Below are positions 32,865 through 42,102 of a stretch of DNA of 64,000 nucleotides, piece after piece (positions within the stretch are counted from its first letter, which is position 1; each line of letters starts with the position of its first letter). Made by a program: the position numbers and the translations under genes. Origin of the DNA: Sulfitobacter sp. S190 (GTDB taxonomy: Bacteria > Pseudomonadota > Alphaproteobacteria > Rhodobacterales > Rhodobacteraceae); NCBI RefSeq assembly GCF_025141935.1, contig NZ_CP081120.1, forward strand, positions 2,604,001-2,668,000, in the 5' to 3' direction. The notes under the pieces are model-generated. The model was given only the letters and a program-made list of their open reading frames with translations, searched no databases and had not been told where the DNA came from.

Positions 32865-34298
32865 TTACGGATCCCGTTCGGCAGGGCAAAGCGCGGGCCA
32901 GTCTACGTGGTGTTTTCCGTCCTCGTCTATCCGTTCGAACCCGTGCGCGCCGAAAAAGTCACGCTGCGCCTGAATGAGGTTCGCCGTACCGCGACCCCGC
33001 CGGATGCTGTCGTACCAAGCAAGTGCCGCCGAAAGACCCGGCAGGGCCACGCCCGCCCCGACGCCGGCGGCCACCACCCGGCGCAACCCCGGCAGCGCCT
33101 CGGCCAAGGCAGTGCGCATTGCAGGCGCGAGGATTAGATGGCCCTGCGGCAACTCCCCGCGAAACGCATCGGCGAAATCGTCAAGCAGCGCGGACCGGAT
33201 GATACAGCCCGCCCGCCAGATTTCGGCGATCCGCGCAAGATCCAGATCCCACTCGAAGGTCTCCGAAGCCGTTGTCAAAATCCGAAAACCCTGCGCATGC
33301 GCCAGAATACGTCCCGCCAGCATTGCGTGCTCGAGGTCCTGCGCGTCGGGCAGCTCAAAACCGGTGGTGCCGGGCTCCAGCAACGGCTCGGCTGCCTCGC
33401 GGGTCGTCTTTTCGGCGGACCACCCCCGCGCGCCCACTGCCGCCTCGATGGCGCTGGCCGATTGGCCCATCTTCAGCGCTTCGATCACGGTCCAGCGGCC
33501 TGTGCCCTTCTGACCCGCCTGATCAAGGATCACATCGACCATCGGCGCGCCGGTCTTGGGGTCAGTGGCCTGCAATGCCGCACCACTGATTTCCATCAAG
33601 TAGGAACTGAGCGGTCCCTTGGTCCAGCCCTCGAACAGCTTTCCGATGCGCGCGGCTTCCCAGTCGCCCGCGTCGCGCAACAGCCCGTAAAGCTCTGCGA
33701 TCATCTGCATATCGGCGTATTCAATCCCGTTGTGCACGGTCTTGACGAAGTGTCCTGCGCCATCGGGGCCCAGATGGGCGACACAGGGATCGCCTTCGAA
33801 CTTTGCCGCAATGGCTTCTGCCATCGGTTTCATCTGTTGCCAGCTGTGACGCGATCCACCCACCATCATGGACGGCCCCGTGCGTGCACCGAATTCTCCA
33901 CCCGACACGCCCATGCCTACGAAATGCTTGCCGGTGTCCTTCAGCTTATCAAAACGGCGGCGGGTCGCGTTGAAATCGGCATTGCCCCCGTCAATGATGG
34001 TATCGCCTTCTTCCAGCAGCGGCAGCACCTCGTCGATCATCGCGTCCATGGGAGCGCCCGACGGGATCATGAAAAGGATGGTGCGCGGCGTGGCAATCGC
34101 CCGAACGAAGCTTTGCAGATCGTATGCGGGCACCAGCTTTCCCGACAGGGAGGCATCTTCCGCGACAAAGGTGTCGATCCAATCGGTTTCGCGGTTCGTA
34201 ACCGCCACCGTAAAGCCGCTGTCGGCAAGGTTCAGCGCCAACGCGCTGCCCATCGTGCCAAGTCCATAGACACCGATATCCGCGCCGTTTTCTGCCAT
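32865..34298 (-). CDS. gnd: 6-phosphogluconate dehydrogenase, decarboxylating
   Basis: 477-residue enzyme of the oxidative pentose phosphate pathway that converts 6-phosphogluconate plus NADP to ribulose 5-phosphate and CO2. Rossmann motif GLGTMGSALALNLAD at residues 11-25, the substrate-binding GVSGGEFGARTGPSMM near 127, and the catalytic Lys in GHFVKTVHNGIEY near 185. ATG at 34298 follows AGGTG; GTG at 34304 is a possible alternative. Standard length. Confidence 0.95.
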   Translation of the reverse strand: MAENGADIGVYGLGTMGSALALNLADSGFTVAVTNRETDWIDTFVAEDASLSGKLVPAYDLQSFVRAIATPRTILFMIPSGAPMDAMIDEVLPLLEEGDTIIDGGNADFNATRRRFDKLKDTGKHFVGMGVSGGEFGARTGPSMMVGGSRHSWQQMKPMAEAIAAKFEGDPCVAHLGPDGAGHFVKTVHNGIEYADMQMIAELYGLLRDAGDWEAARIGKLFEGWTKGPLSSYLMEISGAALQATDPKTGAPMVDVILDQAGQKGTGRWTVIEALKMGQSASAIEAAVGARGWSAEKTTREAAEPLLEPGTTGFELPDAQDLEHAMLAGRILAHAQGFRILTTASETFEWDLDLARIAEIWRAGCIIRSALLDDFADAFRGELPQGHLILAPAMRTALAEALPGLRRVVAAGVGAGVALPGLSAALAWYDSIRRGRGTANLIQAQRDFFGAHGFERIDEDGKHHVDWPALCPAERDP

Positions 34299-34443
34299 CT
34301 TCACACCTATTTAAGTTATCTGCGCACAACCTAGGGAAGTTGCGGGCAAGCGCAAGCGCGGCGGGCGATTTGTCTTTCGCCGCTGTCGCGCCTATAAAGT
34401 GGGCATAATAATATAAAATACAGAGCAGTCGTCTTTCACATTC

Positions 34444-34920
34444 ATGAAACATACATTCGCCACGGGTTGGGTCGAACGGATCTGGCCGATCTTTCGCAAG
34501 TCACGCAGACCGCAGGTTGCCGCGTTGTGCCTGCGCCATTCCCCGAGCGGTGCCACCGAAGTCCTGCTGATCACCAGCCGCGACACGGGGAGATGGATCA
34601 TCCCCAAAGGTTGGCCGATGGACGGGATGTCGGATGCAGAGGCCGCAGCGCAGGAAGCCTGGGAAGAAGCGGGCGTCGAGGTTGCGACCGTCGATGCGAC
34701 CCCGGTGGGCTCGTTCGACTATGACAAGGGCCTGAAGGACGGCGCGAGCACGCCGGTCCGCGCGACGGTGTTTCGCGCCGACGTCAAGGGCATGTGCGAC
34801 GATTTTCCCGAAGCCGCACAGCGAAAGCGCGCATGGTTTGCGCCCGCAACCGCGGCGCGCCTTGTGGCGGAGCCGCAGTTGCGCGATCTGCTGGTCTCGC
34901 TCGATCACCAGCAGCGATAG
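34444..34920 (+). CDS. Nudix hydrolase (DIPP-like), second copy
   Basis: 158-residue paralogue of the Nudix protein at 9537-10010, sharing the W-ER-W-FP/I-F start, TSRDTGRWIIPKGWPMDGMS and the Nudix box EAAAQEAWEEAGV (about residues 70-82). Likely hydrolyses diphosphoinositol-like or dinucleoside polyphosphates; not known which. It stands 7 bases from the convergent argF stop. Confidence 0.85.
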   Translation: MKHTFATGWVERIWPIFRKSRRPQVAALCLRHSPSGATEVLLITSRDTGRWIIPKGWPMDGMSDAEAAAQEAWEEAGVEVATVDATPVGSFDYDKGLKDGASTPVRATVFRADVKGMCDDFPEAAQRKRAWFAPATAARLVAEPQLRDLLVSLDHQQR

Positions 34921-34926
34921 CGCGTC

Positions 34927-35832
34927 CTATTTTTCCAGACACCAGCGCATGATCGCCTTTTGGGCGTGCAGTCGGTTTTCGGCCTCGTCAAAGATCACGG
35001 AATGCGGCCCGTCCATGACCGACGACGTTGCTTCGTCATCGCGATGTGCAGGCAGGCAATGCATGAAGAGCGCGTCATCCTTGGCCTTGGCCATCAGCGC
35101 ATCATTGACCTGATAGCCGCGCAACTGGTTATGGCGGCGTTCGCGTGCCGATTGCGGATCGTGCATCGACACCCAGGTGTCCGTCACCACCAGATCGGCG
35201 CCCTGCACGGCCTCGTCGGGGTTGCGCACGGTGGTGTAGAGCCCGTCAAGCGCCCTTTCGGGATCGAGCGTTTCCGGCCCTGTGAAAACAAGATCGAATT
35301 CGAACTGTTTCGCGGCATGGGCGAAACTTGCAAAGACATTGTTGCCGTCTCCTGACCAGACGACCTTCTTGCCCTTGATCGGCCCATTGTGTTCTTCGAA
35401 CGTCATAACGTCCGCCATGATCTGGCAGGGATGCGTGCGGTTGGTCAGCCCGTTGATGACCGGCACGGTGGCGTGTTCGGCCATTTCGAGCAGCGTGGCT
35501 TCCTCGAAGGTTCGGATCATGATCAGGTCGACATAGCGGCTGAGTACGCGGGCGGTATCGGCGATGGTTTCACCATGGCCAAGCTGCATATCCGCGCCCG
35601 ACAGCACCATGGTCTGCCCGCCCATTTGCCGGACGCCGACATCGAAGGACACGCGCGTGCGTGTCGAGGGTTTCTCGAAAATGAGCGCAACCATGTGATC
35701 CTTCAGCGGCTGGTCGTCATCCAGCGCGCCGCGCGGACGGCCCTGGCGCGCCGTCTTTATGTCGCGTGCGGTATCGATGATCCGCCGCAGATCGGTTTGC
35801 GATGTGTGGTGAATGTCCAGAAAATGGTTCAT
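34927..35832 (-). CDS. argF: Ornithine carbamoyltransferase
   Basis: 301-residue anabolic OTCase that makes citrulline from ornithine and carbamoyl phosphate. Carbamoyl-phosphate motif [11 protein letters not shown] (about 55), HPCQI (about 133), DTWVSM for ornithine (about 225), HCLPAHR (about 263) with the catalytic Cys. It follows argD in the same direction with a 75-base gap, forming an argDF operon of arginine biosynthesis. Confidence 0.96.
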   Translation of the reverse strand: MNHFLDIHHTSQTDLRRIIDTARDIKTARQGRPRGALDDDQPLKDHMVALIFEKPSTRTRVSFDVGVRQMGGQTMVLSGADMQLGHGETIADTARVLSRYVDLIMIRTFEEATLLEMAEHATVPVINGLTNRTHPCQIMADVMTFEEHNGPIKGKKVVWSGDGNNVFASFAHAAKQFEFDLVFTGPETLDPERALDGLYTTVRNPDEAVQGADLVVTDTWVSMHDPQSARERRHNQLRGYQVNDALMAKAKDDALFMHCLPAHRDDEATSSVMDGPHSVIFDEAENRLHAQKAIMRWCLEK

Positions 35833-35907
35833 CGGAAGTTCTTTTTTGCAGATGTCGCAGCCGGAACGCGCGGCGGTCCGGCATTGAGTTTAAAGGGCAA
35901 GATGAAG

Positions 35908-37083
35908 TCAGGCGCCGCCGAGCGTGGTAGCGGCGCGGTCAAGACGCTCTACGGCCTGCGCGATTTCATCGTCGGTTATGGTGAGCGCAGGCAAGAGCCG
36001 CACCACGTTGTCGGCCGCCGGCACTGTAATCAGTTCCTGCGCGTAGGCCGCAGTGACCAGATCGCCGGGTGCGCCTTTGCATTTGAGGCCAAGCATCAGC
36101 CCGGTGCCGCGGACTTCCTCGAAAACATCGGGGTGCGTGCTGACCAGTCCTTCGAGCCTTTGGCGCAGCAGACCGGCCTTGCGGTTCACTTCGGCAAGGA
36201 AATCCGCATCGGCCACGATATCGATGACCGCGTTGCCCACGGCGCATCCCAATGGATTGCCGCCGTAGGTGGAGCCGTGGGTGCCGGCAGTCATGCCACT
36301 GGCGGCCCGTTCGGTTGCCATGACACATCCCAGAGGAAAGCCCCCGCCGATGCCTTTGGCCACCATCATGATATCGGGCGTTATTCCGGCCCACTCATGC
36401 GCAAAAAGCTTTCCCGTGCGCCCGACACCGCACTGGACCTCATCAAGGATCATCAGGATGCCGTGGCTGTCGCACAGATCGCGCAGCCCCTTGAGACAAG
36501 CGTCGGGCAGCGGACGAATGCCGCCTTCGCCCTGAATGGGCTCGACCAGCACCGCACAGGTGGCGTCGGTGATCGCCGCGTTCAGCGCGTCGTGGTCGCC
36601 AAATTCGAGATGTACAAATCCGGGCAAAAGCGGGCCAAAGCCCTTCGTCATCTTTTCCGAACCCGCCGCCGCGATGCCCGCGGAGGACCGGCCGTGGAAG
36701 GACCCCGAAAAAGTGATGATATCGGTCCGGTCGGGCTGCCCCTGATCGAAGAAGAACTTGCGCGCCATCTTGACTGCAAGTTCGCAGCTTTCGGTGCCGG
36801 AGTTCGTGAAGAACACCGTATCGGCAAAGCTGTGTTCGACCAGTTTATCCGCCAACGCCTGTTGTTGCGGTATCTGGTAGAGGTTCGATGTATGCCACAG
36901 TTTGCCCGCCTGTTCGGTCAGCGCTGCGGTCAGCGCCGGATGCGCGTGGCCCAAGGCGTTGACCGCAATGCCCGCGCCCAGATCCAGAAAACGTCGCCCG
37001 TCTGCTTCCTCGAGCCAGCTGCCTTCGCCTTTGACAAAGCTCAGGGGCGCGCGTGCGTAGGTCGGCAAGACGGAAGAGATCAT
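35908..37083 (-). CDS. argD: Acetylornithine aminotransferase
   Basis: 391-residue class III PLP aminotransferase acting in arginine (and possibly lysine) synthesis. Visible: NSGTESCELAVKMAR (about 98), LDEVQCGVGRTGK (about 218) and the PLP Lys in MMVAKGIGGGFPLG (about 245). ATG at 37083 (MISSVLPTYAR) is the family start, favoured over the longer frame to 37128. Operon with argF. Confidence 0.95.
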   Translation of the reverse strand: MISSVLPTYARAPLSFVKGEGSWLEEADGRRFLDLGAGIAVNALGHAHPALTAALTEQAGKLWHTSNLYQIPQQQALADKLVEHSFADTVFFTNSGTESCELAVKMARKFFFDQGQPDRTDIITFSGSFHGRSSAGIAAAGSEKMTKGFGPLLPGFVHLEFGDHDALNAAITDATCAVLVEPIQGEGGIRPLPDACLKGLRDLCDSHGILMILDEVQCGVGRTGKLFAHEWAGITPDIMMVAKGIGGGFPLGCVMATERAASGMTAGTHGSTYGGNPLGCAVGNAVIDIVADADFLAEVNRKAGLLRQRLEGLVSTHPDVFEEVRGTGLMLGLKCKGAPGDLVTAAYAQELITVPAADNVVRLLPALTITDDEIAQAVERLDRAATTLGGA

Positions 37084-37354
37084 GGGATCGTCCTTTGGTG
37101 TGGGGCCGCAGAGCCGCAAAAAGGGCATGGGCGGCGCGTGGGGTCAAGATGGTTTTGGAAGTTGCGTGCCGTGCGGGCACGTCCGATGATCACGCCCCTG
37201 CATGTGCAGGCAGCGCGGGCTGTCTTAACCGCGACGTCGTCGCAAAGAGAGGGGCACAGCAGTGATCATGACGCCTGCATACCGGCCCGCACGCCAAAAA
37301 CAAGCCCGGATTTGCGTGCTTGTGTCACCCCGCCTTGCCCGTCATAGCTGCGCC

Positions 37355-38263
37355 ATGCATGTTGCCGCCCGCCCCAACAACGCGCTTGCCGCCGGTTTGA
37401 TCACACTGGCAACCGCGTTTATTGCCACGACGACGCTGATGGCAAAGGCGCTGGGCACCGATACGCTGGGCCCGCCCCTGCCCGCGCTGCAAATCAGCCA
37501 CGGGCGATTCCTCTTCGCGTTTATCGGGCTGACCACCGCGGCGCTGATCCTGCGCCCGCGTATCGGGCGACCCCATTGGGGGTTGCATGTGGCGCGGTCG
37601 GTTCTTGGCTGGGGCGGTGTATCGCTGATGTTTGCCTCTGTCGCCTTCATCCCGCTGGCCGACGCCACGGCGATTTCGTTTCTCAATCCGGTCTTCGCGA
37701 TGATGCTGTCGATCCCGCTCCTGGGCGAACGGGTGGGGCGCGTGCGCTGGTCTGCGGCGGCGCTGGCGCTGCTGGGCGCGCTGATCCTGTTGCGTCCCGC
37801 GCCCGGCAGTTTCCAACCTGCAGCGCTGCTCGCCTTGGGGGCCGCGATGGCGATGGGGCTTGAACTGATCTTCATCAAGAAGCTGGCGGGCCGCGAGGGG
37901 CCTTTCCAGATCCTGCTGGTCAACAATCTGATCGGATTGAGCATCGCGAGCGCAGCGGTCCTTCCGGTGTGGCAAATCCCAACATCCGCTCAATGGGCGA
38001 CCCTTGCCGGTCTGGGCCTGTGCATGGCGGTCGCGCAGGCCTGTTTCGTCAACGCGATGGCCCGCGCCGACGCCAGCTTTGTCGCGCCCTTCGCCTATGG
38101 CACACTGGTGTTTGCCGCGCTTTATGATGTCCTGTTCTATCGCGTGGTGCCCGACTGGATCACCCTGATCGGTGCCGCGATCATTCTCACCGGTGCGGTA
38201 TGGCTGGCGCTGCGCGAAGCACGCGTCCGACCGCCCCCGGATAACAGGCCGCCGCCGCGTTGA
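37355..38263 (+). CDS. EamA/DMT-family transporter
   Basis: 302-residue membrane protein with about ten helices in two EamA repeats; the first ends near residue 145 (LLRPAPGSF) and the second has GLELIFIKKLAGREG at its start. Substrate (amino acid, nucleotide or other small metabolite) unknown. The start at ATG 37355 is chosen because the longer frame from 37262 adds a basic non-conserved extension. Confidence 0.85.
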   Translation: MHVAARPNNALAAGLITLATAFIATTTLMAKALGTDTLGPPLPALQISHGRFLFAFIGLTTAALILRPRIGRPHWGLHVARSVLGWGGVSLMFASVAFIPLADATAISFLNPVFAMMLSIPLLGERVGRVRWSAAALALLGALILLRPAPGSFQPAALLALGAAMAMGLELIFIKKLAGREGPFQILLVNNLIGLSIASAAVLPVWQIPTSAQWATLAGLGLCMAVAQACFVNAMARADASFVAPFAYGTLVFAALYDVLFYRVVPDWITLIGAAIILTGAVWLALREARVRPPPDNRPPPR

Positions 38264-38275
38264 TACCGCGGTCCC

Positions 38276-38303
38276 TTGCACCTGCCGCTTGAGTGATTAG
38301 TAT
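38276..38303 (+). promoter_or_regulatory. Candidate promoter of gcrA
   Basis: TTGCAC (38276-38281), 16-base spacer, TAGTAT (38298-38303), about 60 bases upstream of the gcrA ATG. If used, the transcript leader would include the hairpin at 38321-38346. Confidence 0.35.
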
Positions 38304-38320
38304 AGGGGACTGAATTTGCC

Positions 38321-38346
38321 AAAGCGGTCCCGCGGGGCCGCTTTTT
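38321..38346 (+). terminator. Terminator-like hairpin in the gcrA leader
   Basis: AAAGCGG-T-CCC (38321-38331) pairs with GGGG-CCGCTTT (38334-38345) and runs into TTTTT, giving a full intrinsic-terminator shape only 18 bases before the gcrA start codon. It can end the upstream EamA transcript, or act as an attenuator if gcrA is transcribed from 38276-38303. Confidence 0.6.
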
Positions 38347-38363
38347 ACACTAGGGAAGCATCC

Positions 38364-38960
38364 ATGTCCTGGACAGATGACCGCGTTGAAGTTCTGAAGA
38401 AAATGTGGGGCGAGGGCCAGTCCGCCAGCCAGATCGCCAAAGAGCTGGGCGGTGTGACCCGCAACGCGGTGATCGGCAAGGTGCATCGCCTTGGACTGTC
38501 GAACCGGGCAACGGCAGGCGCCGCCGCCAAGCCAGAGCCGAAAGCCAAGGCAGCGCCCAAGGCCGAGGCCAAGCCGAAGGCCGCCGCCAAGGCAGCCGAG
38601 CCCGCATCAGAAGAAAAGCCCGCCAAACCCGATTTGAAGACCGAGCCCGCAATTTCGCCGCAGGCCAATCTGCCCGCCCGCAAACAGATCATTCCCGCAG
38701 GCCAACCGCTGCCGCCGCAGCCGTCCGCGAACGAGATCAGCCCCGAGGCGTTGGCCAAGGTCAACGAGATCGAGAAGAAGGCCAAGAAGCTTGGCCTGAT
38801 GGAGTTGACGGAACGGACCTGCAAGTGGCCCGTGGGCGACCCCGCAACCGAAGATTTCTGGTTTTGCGGCCTGCCCGTGCAACAGGGCAAACCCTACTGC
38901 GAGGCGCATGTCGGCGTCGCATTCCAGCCGATGTCATCGCGCCGTGACCGCCGCCGCTAG
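38364..38960 (+). CDS. gcrA: GcrA cell-cycle regulator
   Basis: 198-residue alphaproteobacterial sigma70-associated regulator that reads CcrM (GANTC) methylation. The N-terminal HTH domain MSWTDDRVEVLKKMWGEGQS continues to VIGKVHRLGL (residues 1-45). A long Ala/Lys/Pro-rich linker (about 50-125) follows, then the conserved C-terminal sigma-binding domain (CKWPVGDP, FWFCGLPV, GKPYCEAHVGVAFQP). ATG at 38364 is preceded by GGGAAG. Followed by a terminator. Confidence 0.95.
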   Translation: MSWTDDRVEVLKKMWGEGQSASQIAKELGGVTRNAVIGKVHRLGLSNRATAGAAAKPEPKAKAAPKAEAKPKAAAKAAEPASEEKPAKPDLKTEPAISPQANLPARKQIIPAGQPLPPQPSANEISPEALAKVNEIEKKAKKLGLMELTERTCKWPVGDPATEDFWFCGLPVQQGKPYCEAHVGVAFQPMSSRRDRRR

Positions 38961-39002
38961 GCGCCAGCCGTGAAATAAAGACAACGCAATGGTGAGTTGC
39001 GC

Positions 39003-39038
39003 AGACCGCAGGGACATGGTTTCTGCGGTCTTGTTCTT
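39003..39038 (+). terminator. Intrinsic terminator of gcrA
   Basis: 9-bp stem AGACCGCAG (39003-39011) / CTGCGGTCT (39023-39031) followed by TGTTCTTT. Lies 42 bases after the gcrA stop and before the next gene. Confidence 0.75.
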
Positions 39039-39058
39039 TCGTGATACAGGATGCCGAC

Positions 39059-40681
39059 ATGACCGCAGCCACCTCCATCCGCGCCGCAGATGCGCTGGCC
39101 CGCCGCCTGTACGATGCAGGATGCCGTCACGCGTTCGGGATGCCGGGCGGCGAGGTGCTGACGATCGTCGACGCGCTTGAAGCGGCGGGCATTACCTTTG
39201 TGCTGTGCAAACACGAAAATGCCGCGGGTTTCATGGCCGAAGCGGCCTGGCACCAGACCGGCGCACCCGGCGTTCTGGTCGCCACACTCGGGCCCGGGGT
39301 TCTCAACGGAATCAATTCGGTTGCCAATGCGCATCAGGACCGTGTGCCGCTGATTGTGCTGGCGGGCTGTGTCGATCTGGCCGAGGCCGAGACGTACACC
39401 CACCAGATTCTTGATCAGCAACAGGTCATGCGCCCCATCACCAAGGCGAGTTTCCGGCTCAGCGCCGATGCGGCCCATGTCGTGGCCGACAAGGCCGTTG
39501 GTATCGCGCTCGAAGGGCGGCCCGGTCCGGTCCATATCGATGTTCCGATCTCGACCGCGGATACGCGCATCGCGGCGACGGCCCCTGCCCCCCGCGCCCC
39601 CGCCGCTCCGACCGCGCCTGCGGGCGAGGCGCTTGAAACTGCGCGCGACTGGCTGGCCCGATCTGTCCGGCCCCTCATCATCGCAGGTGTCGATGCGGTG
39701 AACGAAAACGCCGGACCAGCGCTCAGCGCGTTTGCGACAGACCGCAACATTCCGGTCATCACCAGTTACAAGGGAAAGGGCCTGCTGGACGAACGCCACG
39801 CCCTCAGCCTTGGCGGTGCAGGCCTGTCGCCGCTTGCCGACCAGACGCTTGTTCCCCTTGTGCAACAGGCTGATCTGGTGATCTGCGTCGGGTACGACCC
39901 CATCGAAATGCGCCCCGGCTGGCGCGACATCTGGGATCCGCGGCGCACACGTGTGATCGACATCACCGCCGCGCCGAACCACCATTACATGCATCAGGCC
40001 GGGCTGAACATTGTCGCCGACTGCGCCGCCACACTGGCCGCCATCAGCGACGGAACTGCGCAGCCCGAGACGTGGCCCGGTGGCGAAATCGCGCAGGCAA
40101 AAGAGGCGCTCGCCGCTGCATTCCCGACTGACGAAGACTGGGGCCCCGCCGCCGTGATCGACACCTGTCGCCGCCTTTTGCCCGACGACACGGTTGCGAC
40201 CGCGGACAGTGGTGCGCACCGCATCTTGTTGAGCCAGATGTGGACATGCCCGCACCCGCGCGGCCTGCTGCAATCCTCTGCGCTGTGCACGATGGGCTGT
40301 GCGTTGCCGCTGGCGATGGGCGCGGCCCTCGTCAGCCCGGACCGCACGGTCGTTTCCTTCTCGGGTGATGCGGGTTTCCTGATGATCGCGGGCGAGCTGT
40401 CCACCGCAGCGGAACTCGGGATCAAACCGATCTTCATCGTGTTCGTGGACGCGTCACTCGCCCTCATCGAGCTTAAACAGCGCGGACGCCAGTTGCACAA
40501 CGCCGGCGTCGATTTCGGGCATCACGATTTTGCCGCGCTCGGCCGGGCGCTGGGGGGCGCAGGACACACCGTGCGCAGCCGTGCCGATCTGGAAGCAGCA
40601 CTCGACACCGCGCAATCCGCCGACACCTTCACCGTAATCGCATGCGAAATTGACCGGGGCGCTTATGACGGACGCATCTGA
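39059..40681 (+). CDS. Thiamine-pyrophosphate-dependent enzyme, acetolactate-synthase-like
   Basis: 540-residue TPP enzyme. The N-terminal Pyr domain has the catalytic Glu in LCKHENAAGFMAEA (about residue 50) and GPGVLNGINSVANA; the C-terminal PP domain has the cofactor loop FSGDAGFLMIAGEL, where the usual GDG reads GDA, and about 27 residues later VDASLALIELKQ in place of the NN motif. This points to a 2-oxoacid decarboxylase or carboligase other than anabolic acetolactate synthase. AGGATG precedes ATG 39059. It overlaps a class III CoA-transferase gene by 17 bases, so the two probably act in one pathway. Confidence 0.82.
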   Translation: MTAATSIRAADALARRLYDAGCRHAFGMPGGEVLTIVDALEAAGITFVLCKHENAAGFMAEAAWHQTGAPGVLVATLGPGVLNGINSVANAHQDRVPLIVLAGCVDLAEAETYTHQILDQQQVMRPITKASFRLSADAAHVVADKAVGIALEGRPGPVHIDVPISTADTRIAATAPAPRAPAAPTAPAGEALETARDWLARSVRPLIIAGVDAVNENAGPALSAFATDRNIPVITSYKGKGLLDERHALSLGGAGLSPLADQTLVPLVQQADLVICVGYDPIEMRPGWRDIWDPRRTRVIDITAAPNHHYMHQAGLNIVADCAATLAAISDGTAQPETWPGGEIAQAKEALAAAFPTDEDWGPAAVIDTCRRLLPDDTVATADSGAHRILLSQMWTCPHPRGLLQSSALCTMGCALPLAMGAALVSPDRTVVSFSGDAGFLMIAGELSTAAELGIKPIFIVFVDASLALIELKQRGRQLHNAGVDFGHHDFAALGRALGGAGHTVRSRADLEAALDTAQSADTFTVIACEIDRGAYDGRI

Positions 40682-41888
40682 AGCCACGCAAACGCCCGGT
40701 GCACTTGACGGGCTCTTCGTGCTCGACCTGACGCGCATTCTGGCGGGCCCAACGGCGACACAGCTTCTGGGCGATTTCGGTGCCACCGTAATCAAGATCG
40801 AAAACCCCGCTACAGGGGGGGACGATACCCGCGGGTGGGGTCCGAATTTCGTCAAGGATGCGCAGGGCGACAAGACCGATCTGTCTGCCTATTTCATGGC
40901 GGCCAATCGCAACAAACGCTCTGTTGCGGTGGATATCTCTACCGAGGAAGGCCAGACACTTGTTCAGCGGCTCGCCGCCCGCGCCGATATCGTTATCGAG
41001 AATTACAAACCCGGTGGCCTGCGGAAATACGGTCTGGACCATGACACATTGCGTGCCCGCCACCCATCCTTGATCTATTGCTCTATCTCCGGGTTCGGAC
41101 AAACCGGCCCCAACAGCAGCCAGCCGGGCTATGACCTTATGGCACAGGGCTATGGCGGGATCATGTCGCTGACCGGCGATCCGGACGGCATGCCCACGAA
41201 AGTGGGCGTCGGCATCGCGGATGTAATGTGCGGGATGTACGCCACCATCGGCGTACTGACTGCACTACGCCACCGCGACAAGACCGGCGAGGGCCAGCAT
41301 ATCGATCTGGCGCTGGTTGACGCGCAGATGGCGTGGCTCATCAACGAGGGGCTGAATTATCTGGTCTCGGGCACTGCACCCGAACGGCGCGGCAATGCGC
41401 ATCCCAACATCGTCCCCTACGACGCTTTCGAAGTGTCCGACGGTCATTTCCTGCTTGCGGTGGGCAATGACGCCCAGTTTGCGCGGTTTGCGGATGTCAT
41501 CGGCCTGCCCGAGTTGGCGTCAGATACGCGCTTTGTCACCAATGTGGCCCGCATCGAAAACCGCGACGCCCTGATGCAACAGATCCGCCCCGCACTGCGC
41601 CAGTGGACAAAGGATGGCATCATCGCCGCCCTGCACGCGGTCAAGGTGCCCGCCGGCCCGATCAATACCGTTTCCGAAGCGCTGGGTTCGGATCAGGCGC
41701 AGGCCCGCGGCGCGGTGCAGACGATCCCCGCCCCCGGGACCGCCCCGGGCAGCGTCAGCGTTCTTGGCAATCCGCTCAAGTTTTCGGCGACACCGGTCAA
41801 ATATCAGCGCCCGCCTCCCCGCTTTGGTCAGGACACGCAAGAGGTTCTTGAAATATGGGGTTTGGCAAAAGACACAGACCCCGCATAA
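40665..41888 (+). CDS. Class III CoA-transferase (CaiB/BaiF family)
   Basis: 407-residue family III CoA-transferase. The catalytic Asp lies in QPGYDLMAQGYGGIMSLTG (about residue 163); other family marks are VLDLTRILAGPTATQLLGDFGA (residues 16-37) and ENYKPGGLRKYGLD. ATG at 40665 sits inside the end of the TPP-enzyme gene. Known TPP/CoA-transferase pairs include oxalyl-CoA decarboxylase with formyl-CoA transferase, but the TPP partner here is not clearly Oxc, so acid and CoA donor are unknown. Confidence 0.88.
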   Translation: MTDASEATQTPGALDGLFVLDLTRILAGPTATQLLGDFGATVIKIENPATGGDDTRGWGPNFVKDAQGDKTDLSAYFMAANRNKRSVAVDISTEEGQTLVQRLAARADIVIENYKPGGLRKYGLDHDTLRARHPSLIYCSISGFGQTGPNSSQPGYDLMAQGYGGIMSLTGDPDGMPTKVGVGIADVMCGMYATIGVLTALRHRDKTGEGQHIDLALVDAQMAWLINEGLNYLVSGTAPERRGNAHPNIVPYDAFEVSDGHFLLAVGNDAQFARFADVIGLPELASDTRFVTNVARIENRDALMQQIRPALRQWTKDGIIAALHAVKVPAGPINTVSEALGSDQAQARGAVQTIPAPGTAPGSVSVLGNPLKFSATPVKYQRPPPRFGQDTQEVLEIWGLAKDTDPA

Positions 41889-42102
41889 GACCGCCGCAAA
41901 GTGCCCCTCATGGGCGAATTATTGCGCAAATACTTGCCAATAGGCTGCAGACCGTCACATCTGCTCACGAAACAACTAGACGGGTTCACGTTGACGTGTG
42001 ACAGCGCGCAATGACGTGCTTTGCGCCCTTTCTATCTGGTAGCAATTACAAAAGTTAGGCGCGGCTGGCGTCTCGCACGTCCTTAGAAAAGGTGTATGCC
42101 CT

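Noticed and set aside
35389..37347. 652-codon frame antisense to argF and argD
   Set aside because: Both arg genes are unambiguous; the antisense frame is His/Gly/Arg-rich shadow sequence.
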